DNA from: Idiomarina ramblicola
GTDB taxonomy: Bacteria; Pseudomonadota; Gammaproteobacteria; Enterobacterales; Alteromonadaceae
Direction of reading: 5' to 3'
Assembly: GCF_003987255.1 (NCBI RefSeq)
Contig: NZ_PIQC01000010.1
Coordinates: forward strand, 1 to 64,000
DNA length: 64,000 nucleotides
The translations under genes and the position numbers were made by a program. Shown piece after piece: positions 36,868-45,297 of the stretch. The notes below the pieces were generated by a model, which did not search any database, was not told the origin of the DNA, and was given only the letters and a program-made list of their open reading frames with translations. Numbering within the stretch: the stretch's first letter is position 1; each line of letters opens with the position of its first letter.

Positions 36868-37740
36868 ATGAAGAAGAATCGGGCATTTTTAAAATGGGCA
36901 GGCGGTAAGTACTCACTTATCGAGCCGATAACAGCACGCTTGCCGCAAGGTAAAAAGCTCATCGAGCCTTTTGTGGGCGCCGGTTCAGTTTTTCTGAATA
37001 CCGACTACGACAGCTACCTGCTGAACGACATTAATCAGGACCTCATTACCCTGTATCAGTTTGTGAAGCGCCGTCCTAAAACTTTTATTCAGGACGCCCG
37101 CAAACTGTTCGTTGACCGTAACAACCAGGCCGATGCTTACTACGCCCTACGCGCCGCCTTTAATGCCAGTAGCGACCCGTACTTTCGCTCCCTGCTGTTT
37201 CTGTATATGAACCGCCACGGCTACAACGGCTTGTGTCGTTATAACAGCAAAGGCATTTTCAACGTGCCGTTTGGCGACTACCGCAAACCGTATTTTCCGG
37301 AAAAAGAGCTCGAACACTTTGCCGAGAAAGCGCGTAAAGCCAAGTTTATTTGCCGTCCGTTTGAACAAGTATTTCGGCGTGCCCGACAAGGCGATGTGAT
37401 TTACTGCGATCCGCCCTACGCACCGCTGGATCAGACCTCGAACTTTACCAGCTACGCCACCGGTGGCTTTGGGCTGACCGACCAGGGCGAACTGGCCCGT
37501 CGTGCAGTGCAGGTTGCGAAGAAGCGGCACATTCCGGTACTGATAAGCAATCACGATACCGAACTGACCCGCGCACTCTACAAACAAGCCGAACTCAGCA
37601 GCTTGTCGGTGTCGCGCAGCATCAGTCAAAAAGGCGACGGTCGCAAACCCGTAGCCGAGCTACTCGCCCTGTATGATAGCGAAGTCAATAAAAGCAACGT
37701 GGTTTCTCTTAGCAACTCATTGAAGAAAGTAGGCACATGA
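36868..37740 (+). CDS. dam: DNA adenine methylase Dam
   Basis: This 290-residue enzyme methylates N6 of adenine in GATC, guiding mismatch repair and replication timing. The SAM-binding FLKWAGGKYSLIEPI and EPFVGAGSVFLN and the catalytic DPPY at residues 181-184 sit at the same positions as in E. coli Dam. ISNHDTELTRALY and SQKGDGRKPVAELLALY are C-terminal family segments. It follows damX and overlaps the next gene by 4 bases. Confidence 0.97.
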   Translation: MKKNRAFLKWAGGKYSLIEPITARLPQGKKLIEPFVGAGSVFLNTDYDSYLLNDINQDLITLYQFVKRRPKTFIQDARKLFVDRNNQADAYYALRAAFNASSDPYFRSLLFLYMNRHGYNGLCRYNSKGIFNVPFGDYRKPYFPEKELEHFAEKARKAKFICRPFEQVFRRARQGDVIYCDPPYAPLDQTSNFTSYATGGFGLTDQGELARRAVQVAKKRHIPVLISNHDTELTRALYKQAELSSLSVSRSISQKGDGRKPVAELLALYDSEVNKSNVVSLSNSLKKVGT

Positions 37741-38189
37741 ACTGGCATTTAAAAGCATTTAACGACCTTTCGCTACACGATCTCTACGACTTACTGAAAC
37801 TTAGACAAGAAGTGTTCGTGGTGGAGCAAACCTGTCCATACCTGGACGCCGACGGCGCCGATGAGCAGGCCCTGCATTTGTACGCTCGAAACAATGCTGG
37901 TGAGATGGTCGCCTACGCTCGTTTGTACCTGTCCACCGCCGATACCGGCTATTCTCGTATTGGCCGGGTAATAACGCACGAAAAAGTGCGCCGCCTAAAG
38001 CTGGGTAGAGAAGTCATGCAACGCAGCATCGACTATCTTGAAGAGTATGCCCCCAAAGCCCCAATTCGGGTGGGCGCTCAGGTTTATCTGCTGAAGTTCT
38101 ACCAAAGCTTCGGCTTTGAAGCCATTAGCGAAGAATATCTGGAAGACGATATTCCGCACATTGATATGCAACGTAAGGCTGCGCAGTGA
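37737..38189 (+). CDS. elaA: ElaA-like GNAT acetyltransferase
   Basis: This 150-residue GNAT protein closely resembles ElaA: LYDLLKLRQEVFVVEQTCPYLDADGADEQALHL is the family N-terminus, RIGRVITHEKVRRLKLGREVM the acetyl-CoA loop and FYQSFGFEAISEEYLEDDIPHIDM the C-terminus. The substrate of ElaA is unknown. It overlaps dam by 4 bases and rsmJ by 4 bases, so it is embedded in a tightly coupled operon. Confidence 0.9.
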   Translation: MNWHLKAFNDLSLHDLYDLLKLRQEVFVVEQTCPYLDADGADEQALHLYARNNAGEMVAYARLYLSTADTGYSRIGRVITHEKVRRLKLGREVMQRSIDYLEEYAPKAPIRVGAQVYLLKFYQSFGFEAISEEYLEDDIPHIDMQRKAAQ

Positions 38190-38977
38190 CAACTTTGGCT
38201 CGGGTTCCCGTTCTTGCAGGCAGCGATGCTGAAACTGTTGCGGCAAAAGCCATCGCCGAGCGCTGGGGACTCACGTCTGAAACCACGGATAATGACGTTT
38301 TTCAGCTTTGGCTGACCAATGGCATACTGGCTCTGCACTGGCTGCAAAGCCCACAGAAAATGTCGCCCTTAGTGGTGGACTTTCATCAGGGTAAAGCCGC
38401 CTACCGCGCTCAAAACACGCAGTTAAAGAATGAAGCTATAGCCAAAGCTGTTGGTGTTAGTGGGCAGTTTAAACCATCGGTTGTCGACGGAACCGCCGGC
38501 CTGGGGCGGGACGCTTTTGTACTGGCCGGCTTAGGTTGTAACGTGCAGCTTATTGAACGCCACTCGGTTGTCGCTGCGCTGCTCGATAACGGCCTGCACA
38601 GAGCCCAGCAGGAAGCCGACTTCATTGGCGAAACCTGCCAGCGCATGCATTTAATCGGAACCGACAACTTATATACGGGTAAAGGCTTCACCCACGAGCC
38701 CGACGTGGTTTATTTAGACCCCATGTACCCAAAAACCGGCAAGCAGAAGGCGCAAGTAAAAAAAGACATGCAAATGTTCCAGCAGTTAGTTGGCAGTGAC
38801 GAAGACGCCGATACCCTGCTGGAACCCGCCCTCGCTCTGGCCAAATTTAGGGTCGTAGTAAAGCGCCCCAACAGCGCACCTTTTCTGGCCGGGCGTGAAC
38901 CAAACAGTCAAATTAAGAGTAAAAAGCATCGCTTTGATGTTTACATAAAACGAGGTTTTCATGAGTCAGCAAATTAA
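38186..38977 (+). CDS. rsmJ: 16S rRNA m2G1516 methyltransferase RsmJ
   Basis: This 263-residue SAM-dependent methyltransferase modifies G1516 of 16S rRNA. It starts with GTG inside the elaA stop (GTGA overlap). The SAM-binding VVDGTAGLGRDAFVLAGLGCNVQLIERHSVVAALL and the catalytic-region VVYLDPMYPK are diagnostic of RsmJ (formerly YhiQ). KRPNSAPFLAGREPNSQIKSKKHRFDVYI is the family C-terminus. It overlaps the peroxiredoxin gene by 17 bases. Confidence 0.95.
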   Translation: MTTLARVPVLAGSDAETVAAKAIAERWGLTSETTDNDVFQLWLTNGILALHWLQSPQKMSPLVVDFHQGKAAYRAQNTQLKNEAIAKAVGVSGQFKPSVVDGTAGLGRDAFVLAGLGCNVQLIERHSVVAALLDNGLHRAQQEADFIGETCQRMHLIGTDNLYTGKGFTHEPDVVYLDPMYPKTGKQKAQVKKDMQMFQQLVGSDEDADTLLEPALALAKFRVVVKRPNSAPFLAGREPNSQIKSKKHRFDVYIKRGFHESAN

Positions 38978-39452
38978 AGAAGGCGATAAAATTCCATCAG
39001 GTTCACTGACCAGCAAAGGTGATCTTGGCATTCAGAACTATGACCCGGCAGAGATTTTTGCCAAAGGCACACACGTACTGTTCTCAGTGCCTGGCGCCTT
39101 TACTCCGACCTGTTCGGAGAAACACCTGCCCGGCTACGTAGAACACGCCGAAGCATTAAAAGAAGCGGGTGTTCTGAGCATTAATTGTGTGGCCGTAAAC
39201 GACGCCTTTGTTATGAAGGCCTGGGGCGAATCTTTAGGGATCGGAGAAAAGGTTCGGTTATTGTCCGACGGCAACGGCGCGTACAACCAGACAATGGGCC
39301 TGAGCATGGACACCGGCAGCTTCGGCGGCATCCGTTCTAAGCGCTACGCTATGATCATCACCGACGGCAAAGTCAAAGGCGTGTTTGTCGAAGAGGACAA
39401 GTCCTTTGAAGTGAGCAAAGCCGAATACATACTGGAGCAATTGCAGAAATAA
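38961..39452 (+). CDS. Peroxiredoxin, Prx5 subfamily
   Basis: This 163-residue thiol peroxidase reduces hydrogen and organic peroxides. The peroxidatic Cys51 lies in VPGAFTPTCSEKHLPGY and a second Cys76 in LSINCVAVNDAFVM, both typical of the Prx5/AhpC-TSA redoxin group; FGGIRSKRYAMIITDGKV is the C-terminal signature. No fused glutaredoxin is present, so glutathione or an external glutaredoxin may regenerate it. It sits in the dam-to-flavoprotein string, overlapping both neighbours. Confidence 0.93.
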   Translation: MSQQIKEGDKIPSGSLTSKGDLGIQNYDPAEIFAKGTHVLFSVPGAFTPTCSEKHLPGYVEHAEALKEAGVLSINCVAVNDAFVMKAWGESLGIGEKVRLLSDGNGAYNQTMGLSMDTGSFGGIRSKRYAMIITDGKVKGVFVEEDKSFEVSKAEYILEQLQK

Positions 39453-40633
39453 TGTCGAGCTGGGATGTGATTATTATTGGTGCCGGCGCGGCGGGGCTGC
39501 ATTGCGCCGCCCATGCCGCACAACGCGGCCAGTCGGTGCTGGTATTGGATCACGCCAAGCAGGCAGGTAAGAAAATTCTGATTTCCGGCGGCGGCCGCTG
39601 CAACTTCACCAATATGTACGCTGGCCCCGAGAACTTTCTGTCTTCCAACCCGCATTTTTGCAAGTCGGCACTCAGCCGCTATACCCAATGGGACTTTATT
39701 GGCCTGGTGGCTGAATACGGCATTGCCTACCACGAGAAAACCTTAGGCCAGTTGTTCTGCGACGACTCTGCCAAAGACATTGTGCGTATGCTAATGAGCG
39801 AATGCGACCAACACGGCGCCAAAGTTCAGTTACGTACCGAGGTTGTGTCGGTAAACTACGACGACAACTACCGCATTGAAACAAGCCGTGGTGATTATAG
39901 CTGCAACAAACTGGTTGTTGCCTGTGGTGGTTTGTCTATGCCCAAATTGGGCGCCACCCCGTTGGGGTATCAAATTGCCGAGCAGTTTGGGCATTCCATT
40001 GTGCCGGTCCGCGCCGGTTTAGTGCCTTTTACCCTGCAAGACGACGAAAAAGCTCGCTTTGCCGAGCTTTCAGGCGTAGCTGTACCCGTAAGTGCAGAAG
40101 CCCACGACGGTTATTTCCGCGAAGCCATGCTGTTTACCCACCGTGGCGTCAGCGGACCAGCCATTTTGCAAGTATCGTCCTACTGGCAACCCGGCGAAGC
40201 CGTGACCATTAACCTGCTGCCCGACTTAGACGCCTTTGAGTGGCTGAAAACGCAACAACAGCAGCAACCCAAAACCCAGCTCAATACCGTATTGCAGCAA
40301 CACTTCCCCAAACGAGTGGTTGCGGCCTTTGCAGAGCACCACCAGTGGCCGCTGAGCAACAAGCTGGCGGATACCTCTAACGCGCAGTTTCAGGCTATAG
40401 CCGACAACCTTAACCGCTGGCAGCTAAAACCCAACGGCACCGAAGGCTATCGCACCGCCGAAGTCACCTTAGGCGGCGTTAACGTCGACGAAATCAGCTC
40501 CAAAACCATGGAAAGCCAGAAACAACCCGGCCTGTACTTTATAGGCGAAGTGCTGGACGTAACTGGTTGGTTGGGAGGCTTTAACTTTCAGTGGGCGTGG
40601 AGTAGTGGTTATGCTTGTGGGTCGGAGTTGTAA
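39452..40633 (+). CDS. YhiN/HI0933 family FAD-dependent oxidoreductase
   Basis: This 393-residue flavoprotein has the N-terminal dinucleotide loop VIIIGAGAAGLHCAAHAAQRGQSVLVLD, then GKKILISGGGRCNFTNM, the family signature after the FAD loop. The C-terminal TLGGVNVDEISSKTMESQKQPGLYFIGEVLDVTGWLGGFNFQWAWSSGYACG is the hallmark of HI0933-like proteins. They are conserved but their substrate is unknown. It overlaps the peroxiredoxin stop by 1 base and ends the operon. Confidence 0.93.
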   Translation: MSSWDVIIIGAGAAGLHCAAHAAQRGQSVLVLDHAKQAGKKILISGGGRCNFTNMYAGPENFLSSNPHFCKSALSRYTQWDFIGLVAEYGIAYHEKTLGQLFCDDSAKDIVRMLMSECDQHGAKVQLRTEVVSVNYDDNYRIETSRGDYSCNKLVVACGGLSMPKLGATPLGYQIAEQFGHSIVPVRAGLVPFTLQDDEKARFAELSGVAVPVSAEAHDGYFREAMLFTHRGVSGPAILQVSSYWQPGEAVTINLLPDLDAFEWLKTQQQQQPKTQLNTVLQQHFPKRVVAAFAEHHQWPLSNKLADTSNAQFQAIADNLNRWQLKPNGTEGYRTAEVTLGGVNVDEISSKTMESQKQPGLYFIGEVLDVTGWLGGFNFQWAWSSGYACGSEL

Positions 40634-40740
40634 ATGGGCACTACGGATGGCTGTTAAGTGCCAACAGCGGATGTCGGCACGTTAATTTATAAAGCGCATC
40701 TGTATTCAAAACGATAGCAAGGGAAACAATCTGGCCCACA

Positions 40741-40818
40741 GTGCACCTGGGTTTACTCAGCGTTATTCTCGGAGCGGCAATGGTTAGTTTTGGTATTTCT
40801 AAGTGGTTTAAAACCTAA
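40741..40818 (+). other. Possible small membrane peptide or gene remnant
   Basis: A short open frame, readable from a GTG, encodes about 25 residues (VHLGLLSVILGAAMVSFGIS, then a basic end) that look like a transmembrane segment. The same frame is open upstream for some 16 more codons. There is no good ribosome-binding site. It may be the tail of a decayed membrane-protein gene or chance. Nothing else is visible in the 227-base gap between the flavoprotein and LysR genes. Confidence 0.25.
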
Positions 40819-40860
40819 TCCAGCTCTTCAACCCTGATTAAAGTTACTCATGAACGTACC

Positions 40861-41730
40861 TCACAGCCACCGTTTGGCCTCTGCGATTACCGTTTTTGCT
40901 CTCTTATGAAGCACCCGGTGGCGATTCACACAAAGATAGAGGGTTTCGCTAACCGAATGAGCGAGGCTATGAACATTTATGTGATCGGGCTTAGCAAACG
41001 CTTCAACAGCATATGCGGGTAAAACGGTAAAACCTAACCCCATACTAACCGGCTCTAAAATTAAACTCACCTGATTTGAGAATCCCTTTTTGGGAAACAT
41101 ATCGCTGTGATGAAATTCAGGATAATTCGCACCAAGCAACAAACTGGCATGGTGTCCCCCATCAGGGTGATCAATAAATCCAAGGTTCATCAGTGTATCC
41201 CAATCCGGTTCTGTTAACGCAGCAGGAGTGACCAGCCGAAGAGGCTCTTGAGCCAGGGGTGTACAACTGATATCAGCCAGATTAGGTTTTGATGTCATTA
41301 ATCCAATATCAATCGTCGATTCGATTATCGCCTTTTCTACATCTTTATTGGGCGCAAAGCGGTAATCGATGATAAGTTTTGGGTGCTCGCACTGCAGAGC
41401 CAACAAATGCGGATAAAGTTTTAGCCCAACACTCCCGGGAGACATCATACTGACATCACCTTCGAAAGCCGGATCGTCACCGACGGTCGACTCAAGGTTT
41501 GATAACGCGACAAGGATACTCTGGCCTTCGTTATAAAGCCTTTCTCCCGAACCGGACAGCGAGAATTGTTTGCCACGACGCACCAGCAGCTCGGTTCCGA
41601 GTTGATCCTCCAACTTGCGTATATGCTGGCTAACCCCCGACTGGGTCATGTGCAGACGCTCCGCCGTCCGAGTGAAGTGCCCCACCTCGATCAGTGTACA
41701 AAAGGTGCGTAACCACAGTGGATTTATCAT
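40861..41730 (-). CDS. LysR family transcriptional regulator
   Basis: This 289-residue regulator has an N-terminal winged helix-turn-helix (FCTLIEVGHFTRTAERLHMTQSGVSQHIRKLEDQLGTELLVRRGKQFSLSGSGERL) and a periplasmic-binding-protein-like effector domain. It is divergent from a glyoxalase-family gene, with a palindromic LysR-type site between, so it most likely controls that gene. The inducer is not apparent. Length is normal. Confidence 0.93.
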   Translation of the reverse strand: MINPLWLRTFCTLIEVGHFTRTAERLHMTQSGVSQHIRKLEDQLGTELLVRRGKQFSLSGSGERLYNEGQSILVALSNLESTVGDDPAFEGDVSMMSPGSVGLKLYPHLLALQCEHPKLIIDYRFAPNKDVEKAIIESTIDIGLMTSKPNLADISCTPLAQEPLRLVTPAALTEPDWDTLMNLGFIDHPDGGHHASLLLGANYPEFHHSDMFPKKGFSNQVSLILEPVSMGLGFTVLPAYAVEAFAKPDHINVHSLAHSVSETLYLCVNRHRVLHKRAKTVIAEAKRWL

Positions 41731-41748
41731 GACAAAATATAATCTTAT

Positions 41749-41768
41749 TGATGTTAAATCATAATTTT
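41749..41768. promoter_or_regulatory. LysR-type palindrome
   Basis: TGTTAAATCATAATTTTACA is a near-perfect inverted repeat (one mismatch, T-N11-A type) in the 93-base gap between the divergent LysR regulator and glyoxalase-like genes. It fits a LysR recognition site controlling both promoters. Confidence 0.5.
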
Positions 41769-41823
41769 ACATGATTACAGGCATTAAGTAACCTGCTCTC
41801 AGTTTCATCAAAGAGGAAAGGTT

Positions 41824-42330
41824 ATGAGCAACGTTTACCCAAGAAATTTTTCACACATCGGCATCTCTGTCCCGGACTTAGAGCAGGCCGTAAAATTTTA
41901 TACCGAGGTTATGGGTTGGTACTTGATTATGGAACCAACCGAGATTCAGGAAGATGAGAGCGCCATTGGTGAAATGTGCAGCGACGTGTTTGGCCCGGGC
42001 TGGGAAGCCTTCCGAATAGCTCACTTATCGACTGGCGATCGAGTTGGCGTGGAACTCTTTCAATTTAAAAACCAGACCAACCCAAAAGATAACTTCGAGT
42101 ACTGGAAAACCGGTGTCTTTCACTTCTGCGTGCAGGATCCAAACGTCGAAGAGCTTGCAGAGCGAATTGTCGAAGCTGGCGGTAAACGACGCATGGACAA
42201 GCCCCGCTACTATTATCCGGGAGAAAAGCCCTACCGCATGATTTATATGGAAGACCCGTTTGGCAACATCGTCGAGATTTATAGCCACAGCTACGAATTA
42301 ATCTATAGCGAAGGCGCTTATCAAAAGTAG
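41824..42330 (+). CDS. VOC family (glyoxalase/dioxygenase-like) protein
   Basis: This 168-residue metalloenzyme-like protein has paired VOC modules: NFSHIGISVPDLEQAVKFYTEVMGWYLI at the start, FHFCVQDPNVEELAERIVEAGGKRR and MIYMEDPFGNIVEIYSHSYEL at the end. Conserved metal ligands are the first-module His in FSHIGIS, the His in FHFCV and the Glu in NIVEIYS. This size suits a lactoylglutathione lyase-like or ring-cleavage enzyme; the substrate is unknown. AGAGGAAAGG precedes the start. The divergent LysR gene is the likely regulator. Confidence 0.88.
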   Translation: MSNVYPRNFSHIGISVPDLEQAVKFYTEVMGWYLIMEPTEIQEDESAIGEMCSDVFGPGWEAFRIAHLSTGDRVGVELFQFKNQTNPKDNFEYWKTGVFHFCVQDPNVEELAERIVEAGGKRRMDKPRYYYPGEKPYRMIYMEDPFGNIVEIYSHSYELIYSEGAYQK

Positions 42331-42340
42331 CCAAGAAAAC

Positions 42341-42376
42341 TCAGGGGATATTCTGCCAGAGAAATCCCCTGAATTT
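42341..42376 (+). terminator. Terminator-like hairpin after the VOC gene
   Basis: TCAGGGGAT and ATCCCCTGA form a perfect 9-bp stem around a 14-base loop, followed by ATTTAACG, starting about 10 bases after the VOC gene stop. The short T run makes it a moderate terminator candidate. Confidence 0.6.
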
Positions 42377-42494
42377 AACGATTAAATAATCCGGTATCAA
42401 TGCAATTAAGCTTAGTAAACCATCGACAACACTCGTGGTTCATAATCAAGCACGATTTAGGCTGAGGAAAAAGGAGTTATCCCGAGTGTCTGCT

Positions 42495-42511
42495 GTTCGC
42501 TCTTAGCGGAC
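42495..42511 (+). repeat. Copy 1 of a recurring 17-nt motif
   Basis: GTTCGCTCTTAGCGGAC, partly palindromic, recurs in similar form at 44919 and 45281 in the gaps of this accessory block. It lies between the VOC and DUF2971 genes. Its function is not known. Confidence 0.45.
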
Positions 42512-42550
42512 GGAGAATTGTTAGTTCAATCGGTAACGAGAACGCTATTT

Positions 42551-43453
42551 TTAAATACGCTTACTAACCAAGGCATACGAGCTATCCGACGCTCGTACAT
42601 CATAAATTGGAATACTGTCTATAAAAGCCTCTATAAGTGCAGTTCTTACTTTTTCCTCACATCTTGGGCCTAAAGAAATTGTCTTAAAGCTCATTGTGTT
42701 AAAAGGCAAAAGCTTATTTGAAGCTCCTTCTATAGAAATTCTGAACTCGTTTTCCATTCTCCAAGCTTCAGATTTTGTGAACAGATACGGCTTGAATATT
42801 TTTTTTAGCATGATTCTTTCGCGTTCTGTCTCACTGCTCGATTTCGATAAAGCCAAAAAAAACCGCCAAACATCAATTTTAGGTCTTGTTTTTTGGTAGG
42901 AAATTGGTCTGCTGACACGGGAAAGATCTTCCCGGCTAGACTCCAGATTTGAAGTGTCGATACTGTCGATTAAAGCATTTCTATCGAACTCTAACCTTAC
43001 GCCCGACGCTTTATTCGTATACAAACTCCACATCAACTTTTCATGGGCTAAACTTTCAGAAGAGCCATTTGGCTGAACAAAACAGCATACTCCGTTAGAC
43101 TCCATATTCTGCCGCATCAAATCAAAATATAATGTTTTTAGCTGTTTTCTATGGACCTGAGCATACTCTTCAATACCCATTTTAGAGATTCGTTCTAGCA
43201 ATTCTCTTTCTGCTTCCGCTGGAGTTATGCCATAGGATAGGCTTAACATGCCTCGAACGACACTTATAAGCTGGTTTGTCGTCGCTTTATCAAGACCTCT
43301 CCCATCCAAGACAGGAGAAACTTCAAAGGGATCATTAAGCTGATTGGGCGCTTTAAAAAACAACAACCCATCAATAAGGTCTTGAGCGAACTGGTAATCT
43401 GGCTCGTCGCCATTATATTGCACTAAGTCTAAAAACCTAACTATTCTCTCCAC
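42551..43453 (-). CDS. DUF2971 domain protein
   Basis: This 300-residue soluble protein carries the DUF2971 signature: an N-terminal VRFLDLVQY, then LLFFKAPNQLNDPFEVSP, a central CCFVQPNGSSESLAHEKLMWSLYTNKASGVRLEF and a later YQKTRPKIDV. DUF2971 proteins are scattered in accessory regions and their activity is unknown. Codon use is AT-rich compared with the flanking core genes, hinting at acquisition. A 12-bp inverted repeat lies just upstream. It is flanked by other unknown genes. Confidence 0.8.
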   Translation of the reverse strand: MERIVRFLDLVQYNGDEPDYQFAQDLIDGLLFFKAPNQLNDPFEVSPVLDGRGLDKATTNQLISVVRGMLSLSYGITPAEAERELLERISKMGIEEYAQVHRKQLKTLYFDLMRQNMESNGVCCFVQPNGSSESLAHEKLMWSLYTNKASGVRLEFDRNALIDSIDTSNLESSREDLSRVSRPISYQKTRPKIDVWRFFLALSKSSSETERERIMLKKIFKPYLFTKSEAWRMENEFRISIEGASNKLLPFNTMSFKTISLGPRCEEKVRTALIEAFIDSIPIYDVRASDSSYALVSKRI

Positions 43454-43481
43454 AGTCTTTTATTTCCTTATATGAGAGCGC

Positions 43482-43533
43482 ATTTCTTTGATCAGGCTTG
43501 ATTGTTTAGAATACAACTGTATCAAAGAAATGT
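43482..43533. repeat. 12-bp perfect inverted repeat upstream of DUF2971
   Basis: CATTTCTTTGAT and ATCAAAGAAATG are exact inverse complements separated by 28 bases, about 30 bases before the DUF2971 start codon. It could be a regulator-binding pair, a leader hairpin or the trace of an element end. No T tract follows. Confidence 0.6.
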
Positions 43534-43724
43534 GATATGTCATTTTAATTAGTATAGGTAAATATATTGGCTGGTTCAGTGCGATTTTAAACTGCCGTGA
43601 TAACGGGGTAGACCGCAGGCTGCTATGAGCGATGAGCGGACCGTTTATCTCTTCGCATCTTCGCGCGACTCGGCTATCATCGAAGACACTCAGTCAGATG
43701 TTAAAAAAGCGGATTGCAAAGAAA

Positions 43725-44264
43725 ATGGATTTCAATGAATCACAAAAAGATATGTCTCGTGCTTATTATGGCGGTGCAACCGGAGCGTTGGCTTCTGGAA
43801 TAGTTTGGTTATCAGCTGGACTGATTGGCCTTTATTCGTCTCCCTTTAACAGCATGCTAGCATTGCTTATTGGGGGTATGTTTATATTTCCCATATCCCT
43901 TTTACTTTCAAGATTATTAGGGGCCACCGGTAAACATGGGGCGACTAATGTGCTTGGTAAACTGGCTATAGAAAATCTGGGTATTTTATTCGGTGGCCTA
44001 TTTATTGCTGTCATTGTGGCACAGCTTAATGGCTTACTGTTTTATCCAATCATGTTAGTGATTATTGGTGCCAGGTACTTAACCTTTCAAACACTTTATG
44101 GTTTGAAAGTGTACTGGGCTCTGGGTAGTGTACTCATGATTTCTGGATTTTATCTTGCTATTTTCCCCTCGGCTTTTACTCTTGCAGCTTTTGTGGGTGG
44201 GTTTATTGAGATAGCGTTTGCACTAATTATTTATAGGCAAAGTAAAGAATGCTCGGCTAGTTGA
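43725..44264 (+). CDS. DUF7010-like polytopic membrane protein
   Basis: I prefer the start at MDFNESQKDMSRAYYGG, giving 179 residues, because the 31 upstream residues are basic and lack family character; the ribosome site is weak, so the start is uncertain. The protein has about six transmembrane helices. QKDMSRAYYGGATGALASGIVWLSAGLIGLY resembles the uncharacterised DUF7010 family as I recall it. No function is known. It lies alone on the plus strand in the AT-richer block. Confidence 0.65.
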   Translation: MDFNESQKDMSRAYYGGATGALASGIVWLSAGLIGLYSSPFNSMLALLIGGMFIFPISLLLSRLLGATGKHGATNVLGKLAIENLGILFGGLFIAVIVAQLNGLLFYPIMLVIIGARYLTFQTLYGLKVYWALGSVLMISGFYLAIFPSAFTLAAFVGGFIEIAFALIIYRQSKECSAS

Positions 44265-44493
44265 GAATGAATGCAAGCACCTGAGATGCTCACTTTTGCG
44301 TCCACTCTTGGCGCTTAACAGTCAACAAAGAAGTTAGTGTTACTCTCCACTCAGTGTACAAACTACTGTCACGTTGTCACTCTGGACGTTTTCTGGAAAC
44401 TTTATTGTCACTTCACAAATAATTGTCAGGGAGAGCGTTTATACGGGTTAGTTCCCACGTTGGAACCAGTCACACAGGCAAGATGTGCTGAGT

Positions 44494-44811
44494 TTATTTT
44501 AGGCCGGTCTCGATCTTTAAGTATCTTTCCTTGCCTAAAGAAATGTAATACAGCGGCATAAATATAGACTTGAAAAAGTTAGACCCAAATGAGTTCTTCA
44601 CTACAACTTTTCCAGAGCAAATATCACTAACATCAAAGTCAGGACTCGAACACCAATCAACTACAGCCTTCAGCGTCTTACTACCTTCAGGCAAAGTTAT
44701 TGTTTGTGTTGCACCACGCTTTATAACAGCCACCTCTTCGCCGTCCGCTAGCAAATGATAGTCTCGAGCCATATCAGCATATTGTTTTGGTCTTATTACT
44801 TCTATTTCCAT
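44494..44811 (-). CDS. Hypothetical small protein
   Basis: I chose the Met of MEIEVIRPKQYADMARDYH because GCGAGG precedes it; the protein is then 105 residues. It appears soluble, with alternating strands (YHLLADGEEVAVIKRGATQTITLPEGSKTLKAVVDWCSS), a pattern seen in small beta-sandwich proteins, and a hydrophobic segment (IFMPLYYISLG) near the end. I do not recognise the family. It is transcribed toward the membrane-protein gene and lies in the accessory block. Confidence 0.55.
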   Translation of the reverse strand: MEIEVIRPKQYADMARDYHLLADGEEVAVIKRGATQTITLPEGSKTLKAVVDWCSSPDFDVSDICSGKVVVKNSFGSNFFKSIFMPLYYISLGKERYLKIETGLK

Positions 44812-44918
44812 TACAACCTCGCAGGCAAATGTTGACTGGTAAAGCCTGATATTAATCGACACATTTGCCTGACGCAACGAACTGAATTTTTAAGCGATGG
44901 ATAAATCGAACTTCCGCC

Positions 44919-44935
44919 GTTCGCTCATTGTGGAC
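44919..44935 (+). repeat. Copy 2 of a recurring 17-nt motif
   Basis: GTTCGCTCATTGTGGAC shares 13 of 17 bases with the copy at 42495, including both ends. It lies between two small minus-strand genes. Confidence 0.4.
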
Positions 44936-45013
44936 GTGTATGTGGTTAGGATTAGGTTTATGTGATACCAGGTTATTAGCTTTTCAGTGCGTTACTGCCT
45001 CAGAGAAAACTCC

Positions 45014-45184
45014 TCAACCTGCCATGAGAAAATATAGGAAGCTAATAACAGCGACTAAGCCTAAGGCAAACATGATAGTTAAAGCTTTTGACCGAGTTAT
45101 AGACTGAAACAATGCAATGAGAGTCGAGGTGCCAGTGACTCCGAGGGTATAATTAGCAGCGTCTCCACCATCCCGCCTTTTCAT
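45014..45184 (-). CDS. Small single-pass membrane protein (56 aa)
   Basis: A short gene of 56 residues begins MKRRDGGDAANYTLGVTGTS and ends with a hydrophobic helix (LTIMFALGLVAVISFLYFLMAG). The ATG is preceded by AAGGAG at a spacing of about 4-5 bases, the best ribosome site in this block, which argues that it is really translated. The polar glycine-rich start and single C-terminal helix resemble tail-anchored peptides or small toxins, but no family is recognised. It is in the gap between the hypothetical gene and the Lrp regulator. Confidence 0.6.
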   Translation of the reverse strand: MKRRDGGDAANYTLGVTGTSTLIALFQSITRSKALTIMFALGLVAVISFLYFLMAG

Positions 45185-45280
45185 ATATTCTCCTTACTAA
45201 ATATCTTCAGTGACTTCATTAATACTATCGCCAACCTGGACGACTTTCGAGTTTCACTCGACAATTAGCGAATGCAGATA

Positions 45281-45297
45281 GTTCGCTCAGAGCGAAC
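45281..45297 (+). repeat. Copy 3 of a recurring 17-nt motif
   Basis: GTTCGCTCAGAGCGAAC is a perfect 8-bp palindrome around one base and the most symmetrical copy of the motif at 42495 and 44919. It lies just beyond the stop of the Lrp-type regulator gene. Confidence 0.45.

Noticed and set aside
44367-44428. Four TGTCA copies in the gap before the hypothetical gene
   Set aside because: Spacings (8, 31 and 18 bases) are irregular and a 5-mer is too short to mean much in AT-rich sequence.
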